NCBI GenBank assembly: GCA_018242585.1
Contig: JAFEBQ010000012.1
Location: 62,001 to 126,000 of the forward strand
DNA: 64,000 nucleotides
Reading direction: 5' to 3'
Source of the DNA: Planctomycetota bacterium
Lineage (GTDB): Bacteria; Planctomycetota; Planctomycetia; Pirellulales; PNKZ01
Positions 53,811 through 62,707 of this stretch are shown here, piece after piece. Numbering within the stretch: the first letter of the stretch is position 1; each line of letters starts with the position of its first letter. Both the position numbers and the translations under genes were made by a program. The notes beneath the pieces are model-generated. The model saw nothing but the letters and a program-made list of their open reading frames with translations, ran no database searches and was not told the origin of the DNA.

Positions 53811-53952
53811 TTGGTCTTCCCCTGATGCGGTTCATGCCACGGCTGGCTGGGTTGTCTCGGGCCAAATCAAGCGTAAACTGAGTGACTTGCGCCGCTGGGC
53901 CAGGCTGTGAATCGGCTGGCGGTTTTACCACGGGCCCGATGACTTCCGTCCG

Positions 53953-54792
53953 ATGCTGCACAATGTTCCAGTCCGCACCCACGTTCACAAAAGCCTGACC
54001 ATCGAAGGCTACTCGCGGGCGGCCGTGCAAAGTTACTGGCGGATTCCCGAGTTGAAGCTCGGCTTCGATCTGGGGGCGCAGCCTTGGACCTTTCTGGGCA
54101 CTGGCAACTGGTTCGTCACGCATACCCACTTGGACCACGTGGCGGCGTTGCCGGTCTATGTGGCCCGACGACGGCTGATGAAGATGGAGCCGCCGACGAT
54201 CTATCTGCCCGAGCATGCCGTCGAGACGGTTGAGAAGATTCTCAAGCTGTTCACGAAGCTCGATCGGGGGCGAATGCCCTGCACGTTGGTGCCGACCAAG
54301 CCCGGGGACGAGATCGAGCTGTCGCGCGAGCACGTGGTCACGGTGTCACAGACTTACCACACGATCCCGTCGCTGGGCTTCGTGGTTTGGGAGCGACGCC
54401 GGAAACTGAAGGCCGAGTATCAGCACCTGGGCGGCGCGCAGATTCGCGACTTGCGACTGGCCGGGACCGAAGTGACCGAGGAACGCCGGATGCCGCTGGT
54501 GGCGTACGTCGGCGACAGCACCGCCCAGGGGCTCGACGCCTGCCCGGCCATGTACGAGGCCCAGGTGTTGATCACCGAAATGACGTTCGTAGCGCCGACC
54601 CATCGAAAGGAAAAGATTCGCAAGTTCGGGCACATGCACCTGGACGACATTCTGGAGCGACGCGACAAGTTCAAGAACGAACTGATCATCGCCGGTCACT
54701 TGAGCACGCGGTACAATTCCAAGCAGGTCCGGCACTATGTCGAACGGGCCTGCCCCGATATGTTCGACGGCCGGTTGTTGCTGTGGCTCTAG
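53953..54792 (+). CDS. RNase Z-like metallo-beta-lactamase-fold hydrolase
   Basis: A 279-residue protein. The metal-binding motif is VTHTHLDHVAALPVYV (HxHxDH), with VTVSQTYHTIPSLGFVVW, an aspartate in AYVGDST and a histidine in ELIIAGHLSTRYN. The N terminus SLTIEGYSRAAVQSYWRIPE is of the RNase Z-like kind. It may process RNA or another ester. hemW begins 15 bases after its stop, so the two are probably one transcript. The link to hemW is not explained by function. Confidence 0.83.
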   Translation: MLHNVPVRTHVHKSLTIEGYSRAAVQSYWRIPELKLGFDLGAQPWTFLGTGNWFVTHTHLDHVAALPVYVARRRLMKMEPPTIYLPEHAVETVEKILKLFTKLDRGRMPCTLVPTKPGDEIELSREHVVTVSQTYHTIPSLGFVVWERRRKLKAEYQHLGGAQIRDLRLAGTEVTEERRMPLVAYVGDSTAQGLDACPAMYEAQVLITEMTFVAPTHRKEKIRKFGHMHLDDILERRDKFKNELIIAGHLSTRYNSKQVRHYVERACPDMFDGRLLLWL

Positions 54793-54807
54793 CCGCGGCG
54801 CGGGCCG

Positions 54808-55974
54808 ATGCTTGTTGATCGCGAGCCGACACCGGTGACCGTTACGACTCAGCCCCGCGCCGCCTACATTCACGTGCCGTTCTGCGCGCACCGATGCGGC
54901 TATTGCAACTTTACGCTAGTCGCGCGGCGCGACGATCTGATCGAGACGTACCTTGCCGCGCTCGCATGTGAATTGCAGGCGCTGGGCCAGCCGCGCGAGG
55001 TCGAGACGCTGTTCATCGGGGGCGGCACGCCGACTCATTTGGAGCCGGCGCAGCTCGAGCGGCTGTTGATGCTGGTGCGACAGTGGTTCCCGCTGGCCGC
55101 GGGATACGAGTTTTCGGTCGAGGCCAATCCGATCGACATCACGTCCGAGCGTGTGGGCGTCTTGAAAGCGCACGGTGTGAATCGGGTCAGCTTGGGGGCC
55201 CAGTCGTTCTCGCCTGACAAGTTGAGGCTCTTGGAGCGTGATCACACGCCCGAGCAGATTCGGACGGCGATTGAGTTATTGCGCCCGGTCGTCCATTCGG
55301 TGTCGCTCGATTTGATCTTTGCCGCGCCGGGTGAAACATTGCCCGAGTGGCAGGCCGACGTGGAACAGGCGTTGGCGTTGCGGCCTGACCATCTGTCGAC
55401 GTATGGACTCACCTTTGAACGCGGCACGACGTTCTATGGCCGAAAGCTGCGGCACGAGTTGCTGGCGGTCGACGAAGAGACCGAAGCGGCCATGTACGAG
55501 TTCGCGCTGGAGCGTCTGCCGGCGGCGGGGCTTGCTCAGTACGAGGTGTCAAACTTCGCACGGCCGGGATATGAATGCCGGCACAACGAGGTGTACTGGG
55601 CGGCCGATGAATACTTCGCCGCCGGGCCAGGGGCGGCGCGTTATGTGGCCGGCACGCGGCAAGTGAACCACCGGAGCGTGAGCACTTGGATCAAGCGCGT
55701 GCTCGAAGGGCATTCACCAGTGGCCGAGGAAGAAACGCTCGACGCCGAGGATCGCGCCCGCGAGGCACTGGCGATTGGCCTGCGGCGCGTGGCGGGGGTG
55801 GATGTCGCCCGGTTCGCCGAGCGCTTCGGATTCAACGTAGAGGCGCTGATGGCGCGCGACTTGGCTCGCTATCGCGACCTGGGGCTGTTGGCGATCGAAC
55901 ATGGCGCGCTGCGACTCACACGGCGCGGCTTGCTGCTGGCCGACACCGTGTGCGGCAGTATTGTTCGCCAGTGA
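54808..55974 (+). CDS. hemW: HemW-type heme chaperone (radical SAM)
   Basis: A 388-residue protein with YIHVPFCAHRCGYCNFTLVA, the CxxxCxxC cluster motif with F instead of the fourth cysteine of true HemN. It then has LFIGGGTPTHLEP and the HemW-type block LDLIFAAPGETLPEWQADVE. The C-terminal domain reads VDVARFAERFGFNVEAL. HemW is a heme chaperone; older annotations call it coproporphyrinogen oxidase. It shares a transcript with the RNase Z-like gene. Confidence 0.92.
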   Translation: MLVDREPTPVTVTTQPRAAYIHVPFCAHRCGYCNFTLVARRDDLIETYLAALACELQALGQPREVETLFIGGGTPTHLEPAQLERLLMLVRQWFPLAAGYEFSVEANPIDITSERVGVLKAHGVNRVSLGAQSFSPDKLRLLERDHTPEQIRTAIELLRPVVHSVSLDLIFAAPGETLPEWQADVEQALALRPDHLSTYGLTFERGTTFYGRKLRHELLAVDEETEAAMYEFALERLPAAGLAQYEVSNFARPGYECRHNEVYWAADEYFAAGPGAARYVAGTRQVNHRSVSTWIKRVLEGHSPVAEEETLDAEDRAREALAIGLRRVAGVDVARFAERFGFNVEALMARDLARYRDLGLLAIEHGALRLTRRGLLLADTVCGSIVRQ

Positions 55975-55992
55975 GTGCTATGAGCGCGTCGT

Positions 55993-56211
55993 TTAGCGCG
56001 TTTGGCCGGCCGGTTGGTTGCCGGCGTTTTGCAGATTCTTCTCGGCCTGCTCCAGCAAGTTGCCGCCGATCTGAGCAGCTTGTTTTTCGACTTGTTGCAG
56101 GCGGTTCTGGTCGACGTGAATGTTGATGTTGTCGCCGCTCTTTTGAACGGTCAACACGCCGGCCACGACCAGGCCGACGACAATCAACGCCAAGAAAAAC
56201 AACGTGCGCAT
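55993..56211 (-). CDS. Small single-pass membrane protein
   Basis: A 72-residue protein from the ATG at 56211, behind GGAGGACTGTCCC. One membrane helix (LFFLALIVVGLVVAGVLTV) is followed by a short helical tail rich in Q, N and E. No function is known. The strong ribosome-binding site supports it. The longer frame from 56265 has no start-proximal support. It converges with hemW. Confidence 0.7.
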   Translation of the reverse strand: MRTLFFLALIVVGLVVAGVLTVQKSGDNINIHVDQNRLQQVEKQAAQIGGNLLEQAEKNLQNAGNQPAGQTR

Positions 56212-56383
56212 GGGACAGTCCTCCGTAACGTGGTTCGCATACTCTGCCGCATGTCGAGCGACCATGTGGCAGCGATGATTTGGGGCCGGGATGGTACGCC
56301 GCCCCGCGGGGCGCGGTCAACGCCAACCGTGCGGCGATAGCACAACGCGGTAGCGATACCATGACCGCACACCAAAGCCCGAG

Positions 56384-56827
56384 TCAATCGGCGAAGTCCC
56401 CTTGCAAAGTCAGGACGATCCGCCGGCTGCCGCCGCGATTGCGATGCTCGCACAAGTAGATCCCCTGCCAGGTGCCGAGGCAAAGTTTCCCTTCGTTCAC
56501 CGGAATAGTGAGCGAGCAGCCCAGCAGCGCCGTTTTGACGTGGGCCGGCATGTCGTCCGGCCCTTCGACCGTGTGCGTGTACGGAAAATCTTCCGGTGCC
56601 AGACGCTCGAACATACTCAACAAATCGGCCGGCACGTCGGGATCGGCGTTCTCGTTGATCATCAATGCCGCGCTGGTGTGTTGCAGAAACACGTGCAGCA
56701 GTCCCACGCGGCAACGAGCGAGGTCCGGCGTGTGTTGCTCGACGTGCGAAGTGATCAAATGCAGTCCGCGCGGCTGGGCGGGGAGGCTGACATTTTTTTG
56801 ACGCCAAGCAAATTTATTTGCGCTCAT
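56384..56827 (-). CDS. YjbQ (UPF0047) family protein
   Basis: A 147-residue protein with the family blocks LLHVFLQHTSAALMINENAD and LCLGTWQGIYLCEHRNRGG, a metal-binding set of His and Glu. Some members have been linked to thiamine phosphate synthase activity. It is a single gene on the minus strand. The ATG at 56827 follows CACAAACATC, without a strong ribosome-binding site, but the family length agrees. Confidence 0.9.
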   Translation of the reverse strand: MSANKFAWRQKNVSLPAQPRGLHLITSHVEQHTPDLARCRVGLLHVFLQHTSAALMINENADPDVPADLLSMFERLAPEDFPYTHTVEGPDDMPAHVKTALLGCSLTIPVNEGKLCLGTWQGIYLCEHRNRGGSRRIVLTLQGDFAD

Positions 56828-57574
56828 GATGTTTGTGGTTCATTCTGGGGGTGTGTTGCGGCTAGCACGAGGGGCATGCACTGCGCGCTCGTGCCGCTGG
56901 CGATTCGCAAAAGGTTCGTAATTCCTAGGCTTTAACCGCAGTAGCGCGCGGGGCGTTAACCGATCGGTGTTAAATTATGCGGGTGTTTTCGTTTGATACT
57001 GACATTCCCAAGCTGAATGCCGCACAGTATTAAGATACCGAAAATTTCTTGACATTCTGAAGTGGACGAACACAATAAGGGCCTAAATCGCAGCCGCAGA
57101 TGTCCTGCGAACCACCCTATGCATGGCGATAATCGCCAACGCGGCGAAGTTCGCAATCGACGAATCGCACGGCCTTGGTTGCCGTGCGACGGAACAGACA
57201 AGTGCGGCAGCAAAGCGAGTCACCATTTTGTCGCGACATCCTTAAGCGGAGGTCGTGGCAGGTTCGCGAGCCGGTTTCCGGTGGCGGGCCGCCGCTTTGC
57301 CAAGCCGTTTCGCCCTTGCGGCAAGCTGCTTCGATTGAACGCGTCACGTGCCCCTGACAGACGCGCTCGCACCTGCAGGTGCTGTCCACCGGACAGTTCC
57401 CTGGCGTGGGCGGCGGTCTAGACCGAGTTGGCTGTGATGCTGAGGGGACGGAAGCGATGCGAAAGGAACGGAAGCCGAAAGAACGACGCAAAAATGCTGC
57501 GTCGGCCTGAACCTGGCCGGCGCGATTGTGATCTATATCGAGTGAGAGAGTTTTAACGTAAGGGAGAATGAACG
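56828..57574. other. Structured intergenic region before a small protein gene
   Basis: About 750 bases without a supported gene. Several strong palindromes occur: GCACCTGCAGGTGC at 57369-57382, then CTGTCCACCGGACAG right after it, and CGACGCA/TGCGTCG around 57485-57506. TTGACA-like hexamers lie near 57048. It may contain a non-coding RNA or a long leader of the next gene. Frames on both strands lack family features. Confidence 0.5.
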
Positions 57575-57790
57575 ATGCGGAATGTGTTTGACTGTATTGT
57601 CGAATGTGGCCACGACGAAGACTACCGGCCGACGATCAACGAAAGTTTTGTCGCCACCGACGCCCCGGCTGGCAGCCCCGAAAAGTTGGCCATCATGGCC
57701 CGCCGGATCGAAATGGGCTTGCCGTTGTGGCACCCGGAAGATCGGGCCGACTACAGCGGCCTGACCGGCGCCGTCCGCCCGCGCGAGTAA
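57575..57790 (+). CDS. Small soluble protein of unknown function
   Basis: A 71-residue protein behind AAGGGAGAATGAACG, a clear ribosome-binding site. Sequence features are VFDCIVECGHDEDYRPTINE and RIEMGLPLWHPEDRADYSGL, ending in VRPRE. There is no signal or membrane segment. I know no family. An intrinsic terminator follows 45 bases downstream, so it is a complete small transcription unit, which argues that it is real. Confidence 0.75.
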   Translation: MRNVFDCIVECGHDEDYRPTINESFVATDAPAGSPEKLAIMARRIEMGLPLWHPEDRADYSGLTGAVRPRE

Positions 57791-57835
57791 GTCTTGCCCG
57801 GCAATAGGCGTCGCCAACTCGTGACGTAAACGATC

Positions 57836-57866
57836 AAGCCCAGGGGTTCACCCCCTGGGCTTTTTT
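57836..57866 (+). terminator. Intrinsic terminator
   Basis: AAGCCCAGGGGTTCACCCCC with CTGGGC forms a stem of about ten pairs followed by six Ts, ending at 57866. It closes the small gene upstream. Its sequence is a short version of the nested palindrome at 46379, so it belongs to the same repeat family. Confidence 0.9.
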
Positions 57867-57902
57867 ATGCGCCCGTGGCTTCTGCGTGCTCGCTGCCACG
57901 CA

Positions 57903-58379
57903 CTATAAATACATCCCCAGATAGCCGCCGTGCTTATCGGACTCGGCTTGCAGCTTTTCGATTCGCTCGACCGCTTTTCGCAAGTCGCCCGCGGAAATAT
58001 AGCGGTCGAACTCGACCATCACGGCCCGCGGCACTGTCTCGGTGAACCAGTCGACGATCGGCTGCTTGAGCCAATCGCAGGTCTCGCGTTCGAGTTTGAC
58101 AGTCAAGTGCTCGCGATCGGTGCGGGCGTCGGCGTCGTCGGTCGTGACCACCCCTTCAAAGCTGAAGTGCAGCATGCCCTGGTCGGGCTGATTGGTCAGG
58201 TGGAAGATGCACCGGGCATTGTGCAGATAGTACGTGTTGAAGGTGCCGTGCTCGTCGAGCGCATGTTTCAGTCGCTCGCAGAAGGCCCGGAATTTCGGCG
58301 ACGCGTCGAGCGGAATGTCGAGCCGGCCGATGGTCCGCAAAGGCAAGCAATCGAACTGGATTTCGACAAATTGCGACAT
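57903..58379 (-). CDS. Conserved-looking protein of unknown function
   Basis: A 158-residue soluble protein. It begins FVEIQFDCLPLRTIGRLDIP and has ARCIFHLTNQPDQGMLHFSF in the middle, with a helical C terminus (DLRKAVERIEKLQAESDKHG). No known domain is evident to me. The start ATG at 58379 and coding composition support it. It may be co-transcribed with the large secreted protein gene downstream of the same promoter region, which is 83 bases upstream on the same strand. Confidence 0.65.
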   Translation of the reverse strand: MSQFVEIQFDCLPLRTIGRLDIPLDASPKFRAFCERLKHALDEHGTFNTYYLHNARCIFHLTNQPDQGMLHFSFEGVVTTDDADARTDREHLTVKLERETCDWLKQPIVDWFTETVPRAVMVEFDRYISAGDLRKAVERIEKLQAESDKHGGYLGMYL

Positions 58380-58462
58380 GAGTGGTGTTTCCCTCTGGCA
58401 ACGACGATCCGCTCGGCAGAGCCGTCATTCTAGCAGCGATCCGTCGCGAGAAAACACCGCCG

Positions 58463-60427
58463 CTATTCGCTCTCGGCCGAGCGGCGCGGCTGATCCGGTT
58501 GCTGCCAGCCGATGGCCAGCCAACCATCGTCGGCCACCAACTGATTGGCCGGCAAGGGATCGTACTGTTCCCAGTTGCCCTTCAACTCGAGCCCGTCCGA
58601 GACGATCGATTCGCGGAAAATGCGCGAGAACCGCTTTTGCAACATCCGCTTCAGAATCACCTGGCGCGTGCTCAACTTGTCGCCCGTATTGGGCTTGAAA
58701 TCGGGCGGGTAGATTTCCAGGTCGCCCTGGCGCAGGGCTTCGATCCGACCCTTGTCGCGGGCCAGTTTGTACCGTGCCGTGATGTTCATCGCTTCAAACG
58801 GCTTGTGGTCTGATGTGTACTTGGCGCCGCGGATGGTGATGACCATCACATTGTCGTCCACGAACATCGTCACCGGTTCGTCGTCGGCAAAGGTGATCGA
58901 CCAGGGTTTTTGAATCTCGTCGTCGCCGATCTCGGGAAGCTTGCCCGTCATGTCGAGCGACAATCGATCCATCTGTTCCTTGTCGAGCGTGCGGCCGGCC
59001 AGCATTCCCAGCGCCGTATTGTTAACCATCGATTCATGCAGCCGGAACGAGAAATCGGTTCCGGCGGCGATGGCCGGCGCCGGCGTGTTCGCGGCCAAAG
59101 TATGCTCGGGAGTTTGCTTGCTGACAACATTCAGCACTTCCTGCGTCGTGCTGAAGTGCAGATGCTCGGGGAACACGCCCATCCGGACCAGCGGGTTGCG
59201 AAAGCGGTTCTGGAAGCGGTCGTTGGCGTTCGTGATCAGTGGCTCGGCCTGGGCGTTAAAGCGACGCGCGAACATGGCTCGCGCGTGCTGCTGGGCCACG
59301 GCCTCGCCTTGCGCCTTGCGCTTGGGAACTTGCTTGGCGGCGATCTTCTTGACCAGACAATCGGCGACCCCCTTCTTGGTCGAGCCGATGCCGGTGATCT
59401 GGGTACGCGTCTTGACCACCGCTTCGGTCGGCAAGCCGCGCAGGCCTTCCGAGTCGAGAATCAGTTGCTTCTTGGCCGAAAGTTGCGACTCGCCGCGGCT
59501 GTAGATCAGGGCTGGGCCGTTGCGCCCGACGGTGCGGGCATGATTCACGCCGGTCATCACGGTTTGAATCACGGCGCGATTATCATCGGCAACCAACTCG
59601 CCGGTGACCTGGCCCACGGTGTGGCCAGTGCCGCTGATTTGCGTGCCCATGATGTTGTCGCGCAGCGGAGCGGTTTCATCGACAGGGCGCGACAGCCCGG
59701 TCGAGACAAGCTTGTTCGACACTTCGACCAGCATGTTCGGATGCGAGAACTGCTGACGCAGCGCCGCGACCAACTGGGGGGCATAGCCGTCCCGGTCGAG
59801 TTCAGCCGCCGCTTCGTTCAGCCGGCGACGATCTTCGTGCTTGGGATTGCCAAGAGTCTCCTCGATTGTCTTCAGGTTGGCCTGATAGTTCGATTCGGCC
59901 TGGGGGTCGCGGGCTGATTCGAGCGCGAACAGGTAGTCGCGAATCTCCTCGGCCACATCGACAAAGCGATGCCACTCGAGACCTTCCTCGGGGGCGGTAA
60001 GCTTGTGCAACAAGCCGCGCAGGACGGCGGTGTCGGCGGTTTCGACCGACAGGGTCTGAGTAACCAGCTTGTCCCAGTCCAGGTATTCGCGCCAGGCCTT
60101 GCCGCTTTTGGAGCGGCCCAGCGGCTTGTCGAGGGCCACCACGGCCACACGCAGTTCGGCCAAGCGTTCCTCAAGCGTTTCCTTGCTGACTGGGTGAAAG
60201 TCCTTTTTCGCCTCGGCTACCAGCTCGACCAGCGCGGGAGCCGGCGCCGGCTTGACGTCTGCTGCTAGGGCCAGCGACGTTTCGGCAGGCTCGGCAACCT
60301 GCGCAACCGGTGCGGGGGAGTCGGCACGATTTTTTTCCAAATCAGCCGCATTTTGCGCGTAAGCCAAGACCGCAAATACGGTTAGACCACAACATGGCCC
60401 CGCGAGCAGCATCCCTTTCAATCGCAT
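58463..60427 (-). CDS. Large secreted protein of unknown function
   Basis: A 654-residue protein from the ATG at 60427, behind AGGCGGAAACT. The signal peptide is MLLAGPCCGLTVFAVLAYA. An alpha-helical N-terminal part of about 270 residues follows, then a beta-rich middle with RGESQLSAKKQLILDSEGLR and a C-terminal domain containing WSITFADDEPVTMFVDDNVM and FEAMNITARYKL. I do not recognise the family. The domain order suggests a periplasmic or surface role. Confidence 0.7.
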   Translation of the reverse strand: MRLKGMLLAGPCCGLTVFAVLAYAQNAADLEKNRADSPAPVAQVAEPAETSLALAADVKPAPAPALVELVAEAKKDFHPVSKETLEERLAELRVAVVALDKPLGRSKSGKAWREYLDWDKLVTQTLSVETADTAVLRGLLHKLTAPEEGLEWHRFVDVAEEIRDYLFALESARDPQAESNYQANLKTIEETLGNPKHEDRRRLNEAAAELDRDGYAPQLVAALRQQFSHPNMLVEVSNKLVSTGLSRPVDETAPLRDNIMGTQISGTGHTVGQVTGELVADDNRAVIQTVMTGVNHARTVGRNGPALIYSRGESQLSAKKQLILDSEGLRGLPTEAVVKTRTQITGIGSTKKGVADCLVKKIAAKQVPKRKAQGEAVAQQHARAMFARRFNAQAEPLITNANDRFQNRFRNPLVRMGVFPEHLHFSTTQEVLNVVSKQTPEHTLAANTPAPAIAAGTDFSFRLHESMVNNTALGMLAGRTLDKEQMDRLSLDMTGKLPEIGDDEIQKPWSITFADDEPVTMFVDDNVMVITIRGAKYTSDHKPFEAMNITARYKLARDKGRIEALRQGDLEIYPPDFKPNTGDKLSTRQVILKRMLQKRFSRIFRESIVSDGLELKGNWEQYDPLPANQLVADDGWLAIGWQQPDQPRRSAESE

Positions 60428-60740
60428 AGTTTCCGCCTCCTTGGCAAACAGCAAGTGCCTATGGTCACGGTCGTTGGGTTTCCTTAATACCACCAAACCC
60501 CCGGTTTGAATAGCGAATTCCGGGTAGGCAACCGTATTTCACGCCGCCACCCCGGGTGGTTGCTTTCGAGACAGCTAGCTGTTAAATCGGGTCCAACTGC
60601 CGTCAAAGTCGGCCTAATCAGAACCGTCGACTTAGACCGCCAAGACGCCCTTTTCGACTTCAGGGTTGCCGCACGCCCGGCGGACCCAGAGGCAACGGAC
60701 TGACTCGCACGCCGCGTCTTGGCAGGCGGGATGGAACCAT

Positions 60741-60775
60741 CGGGCTGGCCCTCGCTTGGCCAGCCCGGATTTTTG
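60741..60775 (+). terminator. Terminator-like hairpin in the leader of a secreted protein gene
   Basis: CGGGCTGGCC (60741-60750) pairs perfectly with GGCCAGCCCG (60758-60767) around a seven-base loop and is followed by ATTTTTG. No plus-strand gene lies upstream to be terminated; the nearest is divergent. It ends about 80 bases before the ATG at 60857, so it may be a leader attenuator or the end of a small RNA. Confidence 0.8.
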
Positions 60776-60856
60776 CATCAATGCTGTGGCACCCTGCCAG
60801 TCTCTGGCGGGCGCATCGCCAGCCATCAGCAGATGCGCACTTATCAGGAGAGGCGA

Positions 60857-61753
60857 ATGCCACGACAAGGAATCTGTCTGACACTATTGTTGTTGCTTGC
60901 TCCGGCCGGCTGGGTGGCAGCCGCCGACGCGGGGCACGAAGGTCGCACGGTTCGTCAGTTGAACTGGATGGCCGACTATGGCGACGCCATGGAATTGGCG
61001 CAAAAACACAGCAAGATGCTGCTGGTTCAGTTCTATGGGACTGATGAAAATACCGTCCGGGACCAGTTCGAGAATCAAGCCCTCGACCAAGACGACATCG
61101 GCGAAAAACTCGCCGACTATGTGCTGGTCCGGGTGCCGGCCGACGCCACGATTACCGCCGGTGGCAAAGAGGTCAACCTGCTCGATCACGAGTCGTTCCA
61201 GGATCTGCACGGCAAGGAAGGGCTGGCGATCATCGACTATGTGCATGTCGACGCTCAGTACTACGACCGGGTCGTCAATGTCTTTCCGCTGGTGGCGGGC
61301 AAGTTCTACCGCTACGAGCCCAGCCATTTATCGGTGATTCTCGACCTGCCGCCGGGGACGTTGACCCAACGGACCATGGTCTTTGCCGTCCGGATTCACC
61401 CCGAAGCCCCGGCCAGCACCCAAGGCCAGTGGTGTAACGTCCTGCGCGACGAGGCCACCAGCCATAGCGACCACCAAGCCGAAATCCGTGTCCAAGGCCA
61501 CCACAACTGGGGGAGCCGCTTCCAGCGGATCCTGGGACGCATGCCGTCAGGCCTTCGGGCGCAAGAGGTTGTGGCCGAAAGCTGGCCGCACGAGAGCCTG
61601 GTCGACGCCGCAGTCGACTGTGTGGGCTGCTGGCGGCAGTCGCCCGGCCACTGGAGCGCTGTTCGCGCAAGTCAGCCCAGATTCGGCTACGATATGCGTC
61701 GCGGCACGAATGGAATCTGGTATGCTACAGGCCTGTTCGGCAACCGCCACTAA
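60857..61753 (+). CDS. Secreted thioredoxin-fold-like protein
   Basis: A 298-residue protein from the ATG at 60857, behind AGGAGAGG. It has a signal peptide (GICLTLLLLLAPAGWVAA) and a domain with NWMADYGDAMELAQKHSKML and LLVQFYGTDENTVRDQ, which resembles the thioredoxin-like folds of planctomycete exported proteins, although the CxxC is missing. The C-terminal half has VVAESWPHESLVDAAVDCVG and WYATGLFGNRH, similar to CAP-type tails. Both assignments are tentative. Confidence 0.65.
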   Translation: MPRQGICLTLLLLLAPAGWVAAADAGHEGRTVRQLNWMADYGDAMELAQKHSKMLLVQFYGTDENTVRDQFENQALDQDDIGEKLADYVLVRVPADATITAGGKEVNLLDHESFQDLHGKEGLAIIDYVHVDAQYYDRVVNVFPLVAGKFYRYEPSHLSVILDLPPGTLTQRTMVFAVRIHPEAPASTQGQWCNVLRDEATSHSDHQAEIRVQGHHNWGSRFQRILGRMPSGLRAQEVVAESWPHESLVDAAVDCVGCWRQSPGHWSAVRASQPRFGYDMRRGTNGIWYATGLFGNRH

Positions 61754-61797
61754 GCACTTGTTTGGCTGCCGGAACGAGTGAATCCAAGGCCAGCGTC

Positions 61798-61841
61798 AAG
61801 CCTCTGTCCGAGTCAGCAATGACTTGGGCGGGGGCTTTTTT
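61798..61841 (+). terminator. Intrinsic terminator
   Basis: AAGCCTCTGTCCGAGTCA (61798-61815) pairs with TGACTTGGGCGGGGGCTT (61820-61837) with a few mismatches, around GCAA, and leads into six Ts. It ends the transcript of the secreted protein gene before the convergent next gene. Confidence 0.85.
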
Positions 61842-61898
61842 ATGCGCTGAGCAGCCCGAGGGCTGGGCCGATGCGAAGTCAAGCGGCACGACGGTCGC

Positions 61899-62489
61899 TC
61901 AATCGATTTCGCGGCGACGACGCAAGCCGAGAATCAACTCAACTTCGCCCAGCGGCGTGTCGGTCTCGGCAGCAATCGCCTCGGGCCGGGTGCCCCGGTC
62001 GGCCAGCGCGTAGATGTCGTCAAACGGTCGCGCGCCTTGCTTGGCCGTCGCCGTGGCGACCGCCGGTTCCATTGCCGTGACGGCGCGGCGGCTTTCGGAA
62101 ACGGGCTGTTCGACATTCCGTCGTGATTCAGCGCCGAGCGGCGAAACGTCGCGAGATTCCTCGGTATTTTGCAGCTTTTCAAGCTGCATGATTCGCTCGT
62201 CGGCCATTCGCATCAACTGTTGCAGCGCGACCATCTTGCTGTCGAGCTGAGCCGACAGGTCACGGGCCAATTCGTGCATACCGACTTCCCAGCGGCGCAC
62301 CTCGCCCGAGGCTTCGCCGACCATCTTGCCGGCAGCCTGGGCGGTTTGCTTGGTCGACGAACGCTTGGCCCAGGGGTCGCGCGTATCGGCGGCTGGCCGG
62401 CGCATTTTCATCAGCACCAGAAACACCACGCCGACCACCAGGATCAGGAAGAACGGCGTGCTGTTGGTTCCCTCGGCCAGTAGCCACAT
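61899..62489 (-). CDS. Single-pass membrane protein with a coiled coil
   Basis: A 196-residue protein from the ATG at 62489. A membrane helix lies at about residues 10-30 (TPFFLILVVGVVFLVLMKM). A helical region of 60 residues that looks coiled-coil follows, with SAQLDSKMVALQQLMRMADE. The C terminus is FDDIYALADRGTRPEAIAAE with a helix-turn-helix-like ELILGLRRRREID. Similar proteins occur in planctomycetes, function unknown. It lies opposite the tetR gene. Confidence 0.7.
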   Translation of the reverse strand: MWLLAEGTNSTPFFLILVVGVVFLVLMKMRRPAADTRDPWAKRSSTKQTAQAAGKMVGEASGEVRRWEVGMHELARDLSAQLDSKMVALQQLMRMADERIMQLEKLQNTEESRDVSPLGAESRRNVEQPVSESRRAVTAMEPAVATATAKQGARPFDDIYALADRGTRPEAIAAETDTPLGEVELILGLRRRREID

Positions 62490-62660
62490 AGCGCAAGCAC
62501 CTTGAACGTCGCCACGGGCGACAAATCTCGCGCGGCATTTCAACGCAAAACCGGTGAGAGGGCCAGAGCAGATTGGCCGCCCGGCGCGGTCGCCGCGCCG
62601 GGTGTCCGCCAGCCCCCTGAAACTGGCATTGCTGGGCCTGGGGAAGCTCCCTACTATTCG

Positions 62661-62676
62661 CGGACCATTTGGTCCG
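62661..62676. promoter_or_regulatory. TetR-type operator palindrome
   Basis: CGGACCATTTGGTCCG has 7-bp perfect arms, CGGACCA and TGGTCCG, around TT. It lies 32 bases before the ATG of the TetR-type gene. This is the usual place for an autoregulatory operator in this family. No -35/-10 pair is clear. Confidence 0.75.
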
Positions 62677-62707
62677 AAAAGTCAGCCGAGGCAGGCGGAG
62701 GTGGCTT

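Noticed and set aside
57062-57491. Frames on both strands in the palindrome-rich spacer
   Set aside because: They overlap each other, have no motif and many Arg/Cys/Ser residues, as expected for translated hairpin DNA. A non-coding role is more likely.
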